Position numbers and translations under genes: made by a program. Positions 9,013-19,122 of a DNA stretch of 64,000 nt are shown in pieces. Each line of letters starts with the position of its first letter. Position 1 is the stretch's first letter. Source of the stretch: Candidatus Nitrospira neomarina (GTDB lineage: Bacteria; Nitrospirota; Nitrospiria; Nitrospirales; UBA8639); the NCBI RefSeq assembly GCF_032051675.1, contig NZ_CP116968.1:4085001-4149000 (forward strand). Reading direction: 5' to 3'. A model generated the notes under the pieces. The model did not search any database. It saw only the letters and a program-made list of their open reading frames with translations, and had not been told where the DNA came from.

Positions 9013-10314
9013 ATGCCGGAACAGTCGGTCGTCTCGATTGAACAGATTTCACAGTTTGAAGGGCAGGACATTACCATCAAGGGATGGATCCGCAACCGAC
9101 GCTCGAGCGGAAAATTAAGCTTTTTAACGGTGCGTGATGGCACAGGAGATCTCCAGGCTATTTTAAGCAAAGGGGAGGTTGGCGACGACCAATTTTCTTT
9201 GTGTAGTCAGTTAACCCAGGAGTCTTCTGTGATTCTGACTGGAAAACCTCGAAGGGATGCTCGAGCGCCAGGTGGATTTGAACTTGATGTATCCACATTG
9301 GCAGTGATGCACATTGCAGAACCCTTTCCCATCCAACCGAAAGACCATGGAGTTGGTTTCCTGATGGAATATCGGCATCTCTGGTTGCGGTCGCGACGCC
9401 AGCACGCCATTTTACGGGTTCGCCATGAAATAATTCGGACGTGTCGGAATTTTTTTGATGATCGAGGTTTTACCTTAATTGATACGCCGATTTTTACCCC
9501 AAACGCCTGCGAGGGCACCACGACCTTATTTCAAACTCAATATTTTGACCAGGTAGCCTTTTTAGCTCAAAGCGGTCAATTATATGGAGAAGCGGCTGCA
9601 ACGGCTTTTGGGAAAATATACTGTTTTGGTCCAACCTTTCGAGCGGAAAAATCAAAAACCAGACGTCATCTGATGGAGTTTTGGATGGTTGAACCGGAAA
9701 TGGCCTTTGCCGACCTACCGGATGCCATGCAACTGGCAGAGGAATTGGTTTCAACGGTTATTCAGCAAGTCGTAGAAACTCGTCGACCCGAACTGGAAAT
9801 CTTAGAGCGGGATATTCCAAAATTAGAAGCCATGGCCAAACCCTTTCCGCGAATAACCTATGAAGAGGCCCTGACGCGTCTTCAACAAAAGGGGATCGCT
9901 ATTCAATTCGGCGATGATTTCGGAGCCGATGACGAAACATCTTTGGCACAAGAATTTGATCGTCCGGTGATTGTTCATCGATATCCGGCTGCTGCCAAAG
10001 CATTTTATATGGCGAAAGATCCAGAGAGGCCAGACTTGGCGTTATGTATGGATATGCTCGCGCCGGAGGGATATGGAGAAATTATTGGAGGGGGCCAACG
10101 AATCCATGATTTGGATGAATTGCTGACGCAAATTAAAGCTCACGACCTTCCTGAGGAGGCCTTTAAGTGGTACGTGGATTTGCGACGATACGGAACGGTT
10201 CCTCATGCTGGTTTTGGTATGGGAATTGAGCGAGTCGTCGCCTGGATTTGTGGATTGGACCATGTTCGAGAAACGATTCCATTCCCCAGGATGCTCTATA
10301 CGTTGTATCCTTGA
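9013..10314 (+). CDS. asnS: Asparaginyl-tRNA synthetase
   Basis: 433 residues. An N-terminal OB-fold anticodon-binding domain ([19 protein letters not shown]) precedes a class II catalytic core. Motif 2 [21 protein letters not shown] is typical of AsnRS, and motif 3 is [26 protein letters not shown] at 8998-9007 serves ATG 9013. It charges tRNA-Asn directly. AspRS is excluded by the length and the motif 2 sequence. Confidence 0.93.
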   Translation: MPEQSVVSIEQISQFEGQDITIKGWIRNRRSSGKLSFLTVRDGTGDLQAILSKGEVGDDQFSLCSQLTQESSVILTGKPRRDARAPGGFELDVSTLAVMHIAEPFPIQPKDHGVGFLMEYRHLWLRSRRQHAILRVRHEIIRTCRNFFDDRGFTLIDTPIFTPNACEGTTTLFQTQYFDQVAFLAQSGQLYGEAAATAFGKIYCFGPTFRAEKSKTRRHLMEFWMVEPEMAFADLPDAMQLAEELVSTVIQQVVETRRPELEILERDIPKLEAMAKPFPRITYEEALTRLQQKGIAIQFGDDFGADDETSLAQEFDRPVIVHRYPAAAKAFYMAKDPERPDLALCMDMLAPEGYGEIIGGGQRIHDLDELLTQIKAHDLPEEAFKWYVDLRRYGTVPHAGFGMGIERVVAWICGLDHVRETIPFPRMLYTLYP

Positions 10315-10416
10315 AAATATTTTTGGGGAATACTTTGAGGTTCACAAACATTATGGCCATGGCTCCTAAATTTCTTATTCCCTAGCTCCTACCTTCTTGC
10401 AACCTTTTCTGAGTGC

Positions 10417-10444
10417 TTGACATCATAGGCGAGGGTTGTATACT
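10417..10444 (+). promoter_or_regulatory. Sigma70-type promoter of the dcw cluster
   Basis: -35 TTGACA at 10417-10422 matches the consensus exactly. After a 16-nt spacer, -10 TATACT at 10439-10444 matches 5 of 6. It would start transcription near 10451, about 55 nt before rsmH. It is the best promoter seen in the window and heads the division and cell-wall operon. Confidence 0.8.
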
Positions 10445-10452
10445 TCCAGGTG

Positions 10453-10467
10453 TGGGAGAAAGTGGGA
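10453..10467 (+). promoter_or_regulatory. MraZ-box-like operator (two TGGGA repeats, 10-nt phase)
   Basis: TGGGA at 10453-10457 and again at 10463-10467 are separated by 5 nt, right at the expected transcription start of the dcw promoter. MraZ of other bacteria binds direct TGGGN repeats with 5-nt spacers in just this position. Two repeats are seen rather than the usual three or more, and no mraZ lies between the promoter and rsmH. Confidence 0.5.
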
Positions 10468-10506
10468 TGAATTCCACATATATTGCAAAAATGAAACAAG
10501 CTGTGC

Positions 10507-11421
10507 ATGAATGATGTTCATATACCGGTACTCGTAGAGGAAATCTGTTTCTGGCTTAATCCGCTTCCTGGTGGAGTTTATGTTGATTGTACTGTGGGAA
10601 TTGGTGGAACGTCGCTGAAGATACTGGAAAAAACCGGAAAAAATGCTCATATTATTGGTTTGGACCGTGATTATCAGGCCGTTGCTCTTGCGAAGAAGAC
10701 ATTAAGTGAATATGAATCGTCTGTAAAGATACTACATGGGAATTTCTCCCACATTCGAGATTTTGTTCAGGAGTCAGGCTATGAGAAGGTTGACGGGGTT
10801 GTGTTTGATTTAGGGGTGTCCTCAATGCAGTTGGACCAGGCAGAGCGTGGATTTAGTTTTTCCCTAAGTGGGCCATTGGATATGCGAATGGATCAAACCC
10901 AGAAAGTCACAGCAGCTGATCTGGTGAATCATCTTCCGGAAAAAGAGTTGGCGGATGTCATTTTTACCTACGGTGAAGAACGGTATTCCCGTCGAATTGC
11001 CCGTGCAATCGTGCAGGCCAGGGGGGCCGGTCTTATTCAGACCACGCAGACCTTGGTGTCTGTCCTTGAGGGTGCGCTTCCTTATGTCTACAAAAAGGGG
11101 CGCTTACATTTTGCGACTAGAACCTTTCAGGCGCTTCGGATACGCGTGAATCGTGAATTGGACTTGCTCGAGCCGGCTATCCGAGATGCCATCGACCTGT
11201 TGAAGGATGGCGGAAGGGTGTGTGTTATAGCCTTTCACTCGTTAGAAGATCGTATTGTAAAGCAGACGTTTCGTTCTCTGGCGCAGAGAGAGCATCCAAA
11301 AGTTGCATTGCTGGTCAAAAAGCCTGTGATTCCGAGTGTGTTGGAAATACAACAAAATCCTCGTGCCAGAAGCGCTAAGTTACGTGTGGCCGAGCGCCTT
11401 CCGGAAGGAGAGACTCTATGA
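10507..11421 (+). CDS. rsmH: 16S rRNA (cytosine(1402)-N4)-methyltransferase RsmH
   Basis: 304 residues, first gene of the dcw cluster. Family motifs: HIPVLVEEICFWL, VDCTVGIGGTSLKIL (SAM binding), GVVFDLGVSSMQLDQAERGFSF, RHFATRTFQALRIRVNREL and FHSLEDRIVK. It methylates C1402 of 16S rRNA. It overlaps ftsL by 4 nt (ATGA), which implies translational coupling. ATG 10507 follows a weak ribosome binding site but fits family N-termini. Confidence 0.96.
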   Translation: MNDVHIPVLVEEICFWLNPLPGGVYVDCTVGIGGTSLKILEKTGKNAHIIGLDRDYQAVALAKKTLSEYESSVKILHGNFSHIRDFVQESGYEKVDGVVFDLGVSSMQLDQAERGFSFSLSGPLDMRMDQTQKVTAADLVNHLPEKELADVIFTYGEERYSRRIARAIVQARGAGLIQTTQTLVSVLEGALPYVYKKGRLHFATRTFQALRIRVNRELDLLEPAIRDAIDLLKDGGRVCVIAFHSLEDRIVKQTFRSLAQREHPKVALLVKKPVIPSVLEIQQNPRARSAKLRVAERLPEGETL

Positions 11422-11765
11422 GGAAAAACGTGTTCCTTGGCGTCATGATTCTATTGGGGGTGTGGTGTCTGCTCTATGTTGGGGTCAAGATAGACATGTG
11501 GCGACTGGGGTATGCCATTGAAGAGTTAGAAACTCAGCGTGCGGTATTCAAAAAACAGCAAGAACGCTTGCAGGTTCGGCTGTCGCAGTTAACGGATCCG
11601 CAACGAGTTGCCCAACGGGCGCAAAATCAATTGGGACTCACCGTGGCTCAGGAAGGACAGATCGTCATGGTCTCGCTGGATACGTTACCCCAGTCTGAAT
11701 CGGATGGAAATTTTCCTGTTCGTTTGGTCCGTGAATATGGCAATACCGTTGTGAGCCTTCCGTGA
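11418..11765 (+). CDS. ftsL: Cell division protein FtsL
   Basis: 115 residues. One N-terminal membrane helix (LGVMILLGVWCLLYVGV) is followed by a coiled-coil periplasmic stretch (IEELETQRAVFKKQQERL) and an RVAQRAQNQLGL segment of the FtsL/DivIC kind. It is a bitopic divisome component that acts with FtsQ and FtsB. Sequence is poorly conserved in this family, so position between rsmH and ftsI is the main support. It overlaps both neighbours by 4 nt. Confidence 0.85.
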   Translation: MRKNVFLGVMILLGVWCLLYVGVKIDMWRLGYAIEELETQRAVFKKQQERLQVRLSQLTDPQRVAQRAQNQLGLTVAQEGQIVMVSLDTLPQSESDGNFPVRLVREYGNTVVSLP

Positions 11766-13531
11766 AAACGCCATCTCAGGACATTCATCCCGTCTGTCGA
11801 ATCCGAAGTGGCATTGTCTGCTTGGGCCTCCTTTGCGGGTTTGTCCTTATTGGTTGCCGGCTGTTTTACCTGCAGGTCCTTCAAGCGGACGTTGGAGCTC
11901 ACCAGGCACAACAGCAACACGAAAAGACCGTGGTCGTTCAGCCTGATCGAGGGGTCATTGTTGATCGACAAGGTCATCCACTGGCTCTCAATGTGGAAGT
12001 GTCCTCATTGTATGTGAGGCCGCCGTCCTTGAATGATCCACAACGGGTAGCCCGATCCTTAGCGCCGATCTTACAAATGCCGGTCAAGGAATTACGCGAT
12101 TTGTTCACACGCAATCAGCCATACGTTTGGGTTAAACGCAATATTCCGGAACCCGTCGTCAAGGAAGTGGAGGCGTTGAATATATCCGGATTGGGATTGA
12201 CCAAAGAACCGCATCGTTTTTATCCCAAGGGAGAATTGGTCTCCCATCTGGTGGGGTTTGCCGGAATTGATAGCCAGGGCTTAGAAGGGGTGGAACTTCA
12301 ATATGAGTCCTATCTACGGGGTGAAAAAAACCTGGTGAAATACCAAAGGGACGCTCTGGGCAGAAAGCTTGCCTCACCCCCAAGTCATGATTCTGTACCC
12401 TTGTCGACTGGGTATCATCTCACGTTGACCATAGATGAGGTTGTCCAATTCATTGCAGAGGCGGAGTTGGCCCAAGCTTTGAAGCAAAGCGGCGCGAAAT
12501 CTGGAAGCATTGTGATCATGGATCCCTTGAACGGAGCGATTCTTGCGTGGGCACTGCATCCGACCTTTGACCCTAATCATTTAGGGCAGTTCTCCACTCA
12601 GGATTGGCGAAATCGACTGGTGACGGATCCCTATGAGCCGGGGTCAACATTGAAAATTGTGGTGGCAGCGGCGGCGCTTGAAGAGCAGGTGATGTCTCCA
12701 GACACGTTAATTTATGGGGGAGACGGAAAGATGTCGGTGGCAGGGACCATTGTTCATGATCCGGCAAAAACCAGTTGGATGACGTTTTCCGAAGCGGTGG
12801 CGCAATCGAGTAATGTGGGTGCGATCAAAGTCGCCATGGAATTAGGGCAAAACCGGGTTTTTCGATATTTAAAAGCCTTTGGATTTGGAGAAAAAACTGA
12901 AATCGATCTTCCGGGAGAGTCCTCAGGGATACTCCGGGAGCCCAATAAATGGAGTGGTCGAAGCCTTTCTTCCATTGCCATGGGTCAGGAAATCGCCGTC
13001 ACCCCGATTCAAATGGTCACAGCCATGTCAGTGGTGGCCAATGGTGGTTGGCTGATGACGCCCTACGTCGTCTCTTCGATTCTGGACTCAAGCGGACAGG
13101 CCGTCTTGACCAAAGAGCCACAACCCAAACGGCGACCGATTTCACTTGAGACAACCGGCACGTTAACTCGGATTCTCGAACTGGCCGTAGAGGCAGGAAC
13201 AGGCAAGCGTGCCAGACTTGCCGGATATCGCGCTGCGGGAAAGACAGGGACGGCTCAAAAAATTGACCCGAAAACCGGGTCCTACTCTTCTTCACAAGTG
13301 ATTGCTTCGTTTGTCGGATTTGCACCAGTCGAGCGCCCCCGTCTGGCCATGTTAGTCGTCATTGATGAACCGACGATTGGGAACTGGGGTGGGGAAATTG
13401 CCGCTCCGGTCTTTCGAAAGGTCGCAGAGCGCGTCTTGCCTCATTTAGGAGTGTTGCCAGGTGGATCCGCAGTTATTCGGACGGCTGCGGCCAATTCGCC
13501 AATTCCTTCACCGCAGCCCATTGTGCAGTAA
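11762..13531 (+). CDS. ftsI: Septal peptidoglycan transpeptidase FtsI (PBP3)
   Basis: 589 residues with a GTG start overlapping ftsL. N-terminal membrane helix (GIVCLGLLCGFVLIGCRLFYL), PBP dimerisation domain with RGVIVDRQGHPLALN, then the transpeptidase. The SxxK motif (STLK) is near residue 295, SSN near 348 and KTGTAQ near 493. No PASTA domains are present. It cross-links septal peptidoglycan as the partner of FtsW, encoded in the same operon. Confidence 0.95.
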   Translation: MKTPSQDIHPVCRIRSGIVCLGLLCGFVLIGCRLFYLQVLQADVGAHQAQQQHEKTVVVQPDRGVIVDRQGHPLALNVEVSSLYVRPPSLNDPQRVARSLAPILQMPVKELRDLFTRNQPYVWVKRNIPEPVVKEVEALNISGLGLTKEPHRFYPKGELVSHLVGFAGIDSQGLEGVELQYESYLRGEKNLVKYQRDALGRKLASPPSHDSVPLSTGYHLTLTIDEVVQFIAEAELAQALKQSGAKSGSIVIMDPLNGAILAWALHPTFDPNHLGQFSTQDWRNRLVTDPYEPGSTLKIVVAAAALEEQVMSPDTLIYGGDGKMSVAGTIVHDPAKTSWMTFSEAVAQSSNVGAIKVAMELGQNRVFRYLKAFGFGEKTEIDLPGESSGILREPNKWSGRSLSSIAMGQEIAVTPIQMVTAMSVVANGGWLMTPYVVSSILDSSGQAVLTKEPQPKRRPISLETTGTLTRILELAVEAGTGKRARLAGYRAAGKTGTAQKIDPKTGSYSSSQVIASFVGFAPVERPRLAMLVVIDEPTIGNWGGEIAAPVFRKVAERVLPHLGVLPGGSAVIRTAAANSPIPSPQPIVQ

Positions 13532-13534
13532 TCT

Positions 13535-15049
13535 GTGACGCTTCAAGAGCTTCTTGCCTCACTGGATACGGTGGTACGTGAAGGGAATCTTCAGGCTGAG
13601 GTTGTATTCGTGACCGAGGACTCCCGACAAGTGAAGCCTGGTTCAGTATTTGTGGCCATCAAAGGGGAGCACTATGATGGACATCAGTTTGTGAGACTGG
13701 CTCAAAAGCACGGGGCAGTTGGTGTGGTGGTGGAGGAGGGATTTGAGATACAAAATCCACCATTAGCAGGAAACTCGTCTGCGCTCATTCGAGTGACAAA
13801 TTCCCGGAAGGCCTTGGGGTTGTTGGCGGCAAAACTTTCCGGTATGCCCTCTGCCCACTTGCGTATGGTGGGGGTCACGGGGACGAACGGCAAAACCACG
13901 GTGACGCATTTAGCCAAATCCCTGCTGGAAGCTCAAGGACATCATGTGGGACTGTTGGGGACCGTAGGCTATGTATTCGGGACAGAGCGCCGTGTGGCGT
14001 CACATACCACTCCGGCTCCTGTCGAGCTACAGAACATGTTGAGCGCCATGGTCAATGCCGGAATGGATGTCGCGGTCATGGAGGTCTCTTCCCATGCGTT
14101 GGCCTTAGACCGGATAGCCGGCTGTGAATTCGACATCGTCGTGTTTACCAATCTCACGCAAGACCATTTAGATTTTCATCACACGTTGGATGCCTATTTT
14201 CAGGCGAAACTCCGTTTATTTACCGAATACGTCGATAGCGGTCAGAAGACCCGCCCCAAACGAGCCCTCATCAATGCGGATGATGAACGGGCATCCCTGA
14301 TTCTTCAACATTGTTCCATTCCGACCTGGACCTATGGGCTTCATTCCCATGCAGACATCAAAGCGGAATCTGTTCGCCTTTCTATGGTGGGAACGGAATT
14401 TCTGGTGAACAGTCCCAAGGGCCCGTTGACAATCAACAGCCAGTTGGTGGGAGAACATAATGTGTCGAATATGCTGGCTGCAATCGGAATTGGCCTGGAA
14501 ATGGGCATGACGGTTCCAATGATTGAACAAGCCGTGCAGTCAGTGGCCAATGTACCCGGACGGTTTGAACGCATCAATGAAGGCCAACCATTTACGGTCG
14601 TCGTGGATTATGCGCATACCGAAGATGCGCTGTATCGATTGCTTCGAGCAGCGCAGGCCATTACAAAAGGAAGAATCATTACCCTATTTGGCTGTGGGGG
14701 CGACCGGGATCCAGGAAAACGGCCCAAGATGGGGCAGGTTGCGGCACGACATAGCAATGTGGTGATAGTCACGTCCGATAATCCGCGAACAGAAAATCCC
14801 GAAACAATCCTGAATCAAATCGAACAGGGCATTCAATCCCTGCTTCCGGCCGAAAGGTGTCCCTATCGGATCATTACCGATCGCGCCGAAGCCATTCATG
14901 CCGCGGTTTCAGAAGCCAGGGACGGAGATTTATTGTTGATTGCGGGGAAGGGGCATGAAGACTACCAAATTCTCGGCACTCAAAAAATTCATTTTGATGA
15001 TCGTGAAGAAGCCAGGAAGGCCATCCATCGACAGATGGGTTCCCGGTAG
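13535..15049 (+). CDS. murE: UDP-MurNAc-L-Ala-D-Glu:meso-diaminopimelate ligase MurE
   Basis: 504 residues, GTG start 3 nt after ftsI. Mur ligase with N-terminal substrate domain (EDSRQVKPGSVFVAIKG), ATP loop GVTGTNGKTTVTHL, VMEVSSHALALDR and the C-terminal SDNPRTENP motif. The DNPR sequence marks meso-diaminopimelate rather than lysine as substrate, so the wall is predicted to be the Gram-negative type. Its C-terminal end carries LIAGKGHEDYQ. Confidence 0.96.
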   Translation: MTLQELLASLDTVVREGNLQAEVVFVTEDSRQVKPGSVFVAIKGEHYDGHQFVRLAQKHGAVGVVVEEGFEIQNPPLAGNSSALIRVTNSRKALGLLAAKLSGMPSAHLRMVGVTGTNGKTTVTHLAKSLLEAQGHHVGLLGTVGYVFGTERRVASHTTPAPVELQNMLSAMVNAGMDVAVMEVSSHALALDRIAGCEFDIVVFTNLTQDHLDFHHTLDAYFQAKLRLFTEYVDSGQKTRPKRALINADDERASLILQHCSIPTWTYGLHSHADIKAESVRLSMVGTEFLVNSPKGPLTINSQLVGEHNVSNMLAAIGIGLEMGMTVPMIEQAVQSVANVPGRFERINEGQPFTVVVDYAHTEDALYRLLRAAQAITKGRIITLFGCGGDRDPGKRPKMGQVAARHSNVVIVTSDNPRTENPETILNQIEQGIQSLLPAERCPYRIITDRAEAIHAAVSEARDGDLLLIAGKGHEDYQILGTQKIHFDDREEARKAIHRQMGSR

Positions 15050-15064
15050 CGCTGACGATTCAAG

Positions 15065-16480
15065 ATGGCAGCTTTTGAGATCAACGAAGTGCTCGATGCG
15101 ACGGAGGGGAGGTTGCTCCTACAGGGACCACAGAAAGGAAGAAAGCTTCGAGTGCAAACGGATTCGCGGGAGCTTAAAGCCGGTGATTTGTTTCTGGCCT
15201 TGAAAGGGGAGAAATTCGATGGCCATGAATTTGTGAAAACGGCCTGCAAGCTGGGAGCCCGAGGTGTGGTGGTTGAGGAGGCGCAGGCCCGGGAGATGTT
15301 GACGCAAGTACGTCAGGCTGGCCAGGGTCCTGTCATGGTGGTGGCGGTAACCAATACCCTGCGAGCTTACCAGGACTTAGCCAGATTCCATCGATTACGC
15401 TTTTCAATTCCGGTGGTGGCCATTACCGGCAGCAATGGAAAAACGACGACAAAGGAAATGGTGTATCAGGTGCTGGCGACCCGCTGGCGCGTCCATAAAA
15501 CGCAAGGGAATTTTAACAATGCCATAGGGGTACCCAGGACGCTCCTGGGTCTGCACTCCAAACACCAGGCTGCCGTCATTGAAATGGGGGTGGATCAAGT
15601 GGGGCAGACGACTCAATTGTGTGACATGACCAGGCCTACGGCAGGGGTGATCACCAATGTCGGTCCCGACCATTTGGAATTTTACGGCACAATGGCCAGG
15701 TCGGCCACATCGAAGGCTGAACTATTGGATTGGCTTCCTCGAACTGATGGTGCGGCAATCCTGAATGCAGACGACCGATATTTTGAAATGTTTTCCCGGA
15801 AAGCGAAATGCCCGGTGATCTCATTCGGGATGTCGGCTCAGGCGGATGTTCGGGCGGTTGACTTGGAGTGGAACGGACGGAGAACGGAATTTCGCCTGTT
15901 CTTACCTCATCGAAAATTGGCCAAACGAGCCAGTGTGCGAATCATGGGCCCGCACAATATTGCCAACGCCCTGGCTGGCGCGTCAGTGGGTTGTGCCATG
16001 GGATTGTCGGGCGATGACATCGTTTCAGGATTACAAAAGTTTCGCCCCGCTCCCATGCGGTCGGAGATTCGCAGATGGGGTGGAGTGCTGTATCTCTATG
16101 ATTGTTATAACGCCAACCCTGCTTCAGTCAAAGCTGCGTTGGAATCGCTTGTTGGACTGAATATGGCCAAAAGGACGATCGCCGTATTGGGTGACATGCT
16201 TGAGTTGGGCCCTAAAGAGGCGCAGTTTCATCAGGAAATAGGACGCGATGCGGCCAAGCACCATGTTACGCATTTAATTGCCTGTGGTGCGTTTGGACAC
16301 AACATGTCCGAAGGTGCTCAAAAAGTACACGGACCCACCCACGTGTCCGTAGTGAAAGATGCCACGGAAGCCGGTGCCTTACTGAAAACCATTGTGAAGC
16401 GTGGGGATGCTGTGCTCATTAAGGCTTCCCGTGGAGCAAAAATGGAACGAGTGCTCGACGCCGTTCGCCCCGGGTCCTAG
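15065..16480 (+). CDS. murF: UDP-MurNAc-tripeptide:D-Ala-D-Ala ligase MurF
   Basis: 471 residues. N-terminal MurF domain (VQTDSRELKAGDLFLALKG) resembles that of MurE, followed by the ATP loop AITGSNGKTTTKEM, VIEMGVDQVGQ and YNANPASVKAAL, which is typical of MurF. It adds D-Ala-D-Ala to complete the UDP-MurNAc-pentapeptide. It follows murE with 15 nt between. Confidence 0.95.
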   Translation: MAAFEINEVLDATEGRLLLQGPQKGRKLRVQTDSRELKAGDLFLALKGEKFDGHEFVKTACKLGARGVVVEEAQAREMLTQVRQAGQGPVMVVAVTNTLRAYQDLARFHRLRFSIPVVAITGSNGKTTTKEMVYQVLATRWRVHKTQGNFNNAIGVPRTLLGLHSKHQAAVIEMGVDQVGQTTQLCDMTRPTAGVITNVGPDHLEFYGTMARSATSKAELLDWLPRTDGAAILNADDRYFEMFSRKAKCPVISFGMSAQADVRAVDLEWNGRRTEFRLFLPHRKLAKRASVRIMGPHNIANALAGASVGCAMGLSGDDIVSGLQKFRPAPMRSEIRRWGGVLYLYDCYNANPASVKAALESLVGLNMAKRTIAVLGDMLELGPKEAQFHQEIGRDAAKHHVTHLIACGAFGHNMSEGAQKVHGPTHVSVVKDATEAGALLKTIVKRGDAVLIKASRGAKMERVLDAVRPGS

Positions 16481-16610
16481 GCGGCATGAATCGGGCTGGG
16501 TACCAGGGCCATAAGGAGTCCTCGAGAGTGAAACGTCTAACCGTGATGATGAATGAGCAACAAGATCTGGGCGAGGCTTCTTTCCCTCTACCCGAAGAAA
16601 GTACATCCTA

Positions 16611-17687
16611 ATGCTGTATCTCTGGCTTTATCCCCTTCATACCGAATTTGCCATCTTCAATGTCTTTCGGTATCTCAGTTTTCGCATTATTTATGCGGCA
16701 GTGACCGCTTTTCTGATTGTGTTTTTCCTGGCCCCTCCCATGATCAAAAAATTGCAGACCTTGAAACTCGGGCAAAAAATACGAACTGATGGCCCGCAAT
16801 CGCATTTGGGAAAATCCGGTACCCCTACGATGGGAGGATTGCTCATCATCTTTTCGGTCTTGCTCTCAACCGTGTTGTGGGCGGATATCTCCAATTTCTA
16901 TGTCTGGTTGGTCCTCCTATCGCTTGTGGGTTTCGGGATGATCGGATTTGTGGATGATTACATTAAAATTTTACGTGGCCAATCCAAGGGATTGACGGCT
17001 ACGCAAAAAATCGTTGGACAGTTAGGAGTGGCGTTGGGCATTGGGCTCTTTTTTTATCTTTCTCCCGGCTATTCCACGGAACTCAGTGTGCCGTTCTTTA
17101 AAAACTTTACTCCCGATTTAGGAGTCTTCTACATCCCATTTGCCGTTCTGGTCATTGTGGGGTGTTCCAATGCGGTGAATCTCACTGACGGGCTGGATGG
17201 GTTGGCCGTCGGACCGGTCATTATTTCAGCGATGGCCTATTCGGTGGTAGCCTGGGCCGTCGGAAATAAATTGGTCTCCGGGTACCTGCTCGTTCCTCAT
17301 ATTGAAGGAGCCGGGGAATTGGCCATCCTGACGGCCTCCATTGTTGGGGCGGGATTGGGTTTTCTCTGGTTTAACACATATCCCGCGTCGGTCTTCATGG
17401 GTGATGTAGGATCCTTACCCCTGGGTGCGGCCTTAGGGACGGTGGCAGTGGTGTGCAAACATGAATTGTTATTGATCCTGGTTGGTGGAGTTTTTGTAAT
17501 GGAAGCGGTGTCCGTGATTTTTCAAGTGGCATCGTTTAAGTCCAGGGGAAAACGAATTTTCCTTATGGCGCCATTGCATCATCATTTCGAACTGAAGGGC
17601 TGGGAAGAGCCCAAAGTGGTAGTGCGGTTATGGATTATTGCGATCATTTTGGGCCTCTTAAGTATTAGCACATTGAAGTTACGCTAA
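16611..17687 (+). CDS. mraY: Phospho-MurNAc-pentapeptide transferase MraY
   Basis: 358 residues with about ten membrane helices. Signature segments: [16 protein letters not shown] (catalytic Asp pair), [31 protein letters not shown] and the [15 protein letters not shown] motif. It makes lipid I on the inner face of the membrane. 130 nt separate it from murF; a short untranslated gap with no gene seen. Confidence 0.96.
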   Translation: MLYLWLYPLHTEFAIFNVFRYLSFRIIYAAVTAFLIVFFLAPPMIKKLQTLKLGQKIRTDGPQSHLGKSGTPTMGGLLIIFSVLLSTVLWADISNFYVWLVLLSLVGFGMIGFVDDYIKILRGQSKGLTATQKIVGQLGVALGIGLFFYLSPGYSTELSVPFFKNFTPDLGVFYIPFAVLVIVGCSNAVNLTDGLDGLAVGPVIISAMAYSVVAWAVGNKLVSGYLLVPHIEGAGELAILTASIVGAGLGFLWFNTYPASVFMGDVGSLPLGAALGTVAVVCKHELLLILVGGVFVMEAVSVIFQVASFKSRGKRIFLMAPLHHHFELKGWEEPKVVVRLWIIAIILGLLSISTLKLR

Positions 17688-17700
17688 GCAGAGGATCTTT

Positions 17701-19122
17701 GTGGAACCCTGTGGAGCCATGGAAGCCGTGAATGTCACTCCCGTGTTTCCCATGACGAGTTGGCCAAATAAGCGTGTCACGGTGTTTGGCCTTGGACGAA
17801 GCGGCAGGGCAGCTGTCGATCTCCTTCTGGATCTTGGCGCGGTGGTGACGATCGTCGAAGAACATACAAGTCAGGAGGTTGAGTCCACGTCCGCAGAATA
17901 TCGTCTTCGAGGGGTACGAGTGTTCGGAGGGGATGACGTTGCCGACGGGTTGAGGGATCTCGACCTCCTGGTCGTCAGTCCAGGGGTCTCCAAGGACCAT
18001 CGTCTTCTCCAGGAGATTGTCCAACGGGGCATTCCGGTTATTGGGGAAATTGAGTTAGCCGGATGGTTTCTTCGGGCTCCCATTATTGCGGTGACCGGAA
18101 CCAACGGGAAAAGTACCACGGTACGCCTCATTGGATCGATCCTGCAACATTGTGGAAAGCGGGCATTTGTGGGCGGCAATCTGGGCATTCCATTATGTGA
18201 GGCGGTGCGTAAACAAACGGACCCGTCTCCTGGGCCTGACTATGAGTATATTGTCGCAGAAGTCTCGAGCTTCCAATTAGAAACGATCCACCTGTTTAAA
18301 CCCTGGGTTGCCGCATTGTTAAATGTGACGCCGGATCATTTGGATCGACATCCCACTCCAGAAGATTATCGGGCTGCCAAGCAGCGTATCTTTGAAAATC
18401 AGACGATTCAGGATTGGGCGCTGATTAATGTGGACGATCCTGTGGTGAGAACCCTGGCAATGTCGGCACGGGCAGGCATCTGTGAATTCAGTCTTACCAA
18501 AAAAGTGAATCAGGGGGTGTATCTCGAAGCAGGCGAGATGAGAGCGCGGATGCACGGGAAGGATTTTTTCATCGCTTCACGTGATGCCCTCCCCATGCGC
18601 GGAGACCATAACGTGGCAAATGCGATGGCGGCGATGTGTGTCGGATTGCTCTGTGGATGTTCAGCAGAGGATATGGTTCGTGCTCTTCAGGCCACGCCGA
18701 CCTTTGAACATGCCTTAGAGGTGGTTCGGGAGTGGAAGGGCATCACCTTTGTCAATGATTCGAAAGGCACAAATGTGGATGCCACCCTCAAAGCCCTACA
18801 AAGCTTTCATGAACCCGTGGTCTTGATTCTTGGTGGAAAAGACAAAGGCGGTGATTTTTCGCAGTTGGCGGACAGTATCAAACGACAGGTCAAGGGCGTC
18901 GTGGTGATCGGAGAAGCGACTCAGAAAATTCTCCAGGCCTTGGATCAGATCAAGCCGGTGACCCTCGCAACCAGCTTAACGGATGCGGTGTCCCAGGCCG
19001 TGACTTTCGCGTCCAGTGGGGATGTGGTGTTGTTTTCCCCTGCGTGCGCCAGTTTCGATATGTTTCGGAATTATCATCATCGCGGACTTGAATTTAAGCG
19101 GGTTGTCGGAGAACTTCAATAA
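17701..19122 (+). CDS. murD: UDP-MurNAc-L-alanine:D-glutamate ligase MurD
   Basis: 473 residues from GTG 17701. Visible motifs: VFGLGRSGRAAVDLL (nucleotide-like N domain), AVTGTNGKSTTVRLIG (ATP loop), VAEVSSFQLE, LNVTPDHLDRH, NDSKGTNVDAT and LILGGKDKGGDF. It adds D-Glu to UDP-MurNAc-L-Ala. The start is uncertain: in-frame ATGs at 17719 and 17752 would give N-termini closer to the usual MurD length. Confidence 0.94.
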   Translation: MEPCGAMEAVNVTPVFPMTSWPNKRVTVFGLGRSGRAAVDLLLDLGAVVTIVEEHTSQEVESTSAEYRLRGVRVFGGDDVADGLRDLDLLVVSPGVSKDHRLLQEIVQRGIPVIGEIELAGWFLRAPIIAVTGTNGKSTTVRLIGSILQHCGKRAFVGGNLGIPLCEAVRKQTDPSPGPDYEYIVAEVSSFQLETIHLFKPWVAALLNVTPDHLDRHPTPEDYRAAKQRIFENQTIQDWALINVDDPVVRTLAMSARAGICEFSLTKKVNQGVYLEAGEMRARMHGKDFFIASRDALPMRGDHNVANAMAAMCVGLLCGCSAEDMVRALQATPTFEHALEVVREWKGITFVNDSKGTNVDATLKALQSFHEPVVLILGGKDKGGDFSQLADSIKRQVKGVVVIGEATQKILQALDQIKPVTLATSLTDAVSQAVTFASSGDVVLFSPACASFDMFRNYHHRGLEFKRVVGELQ

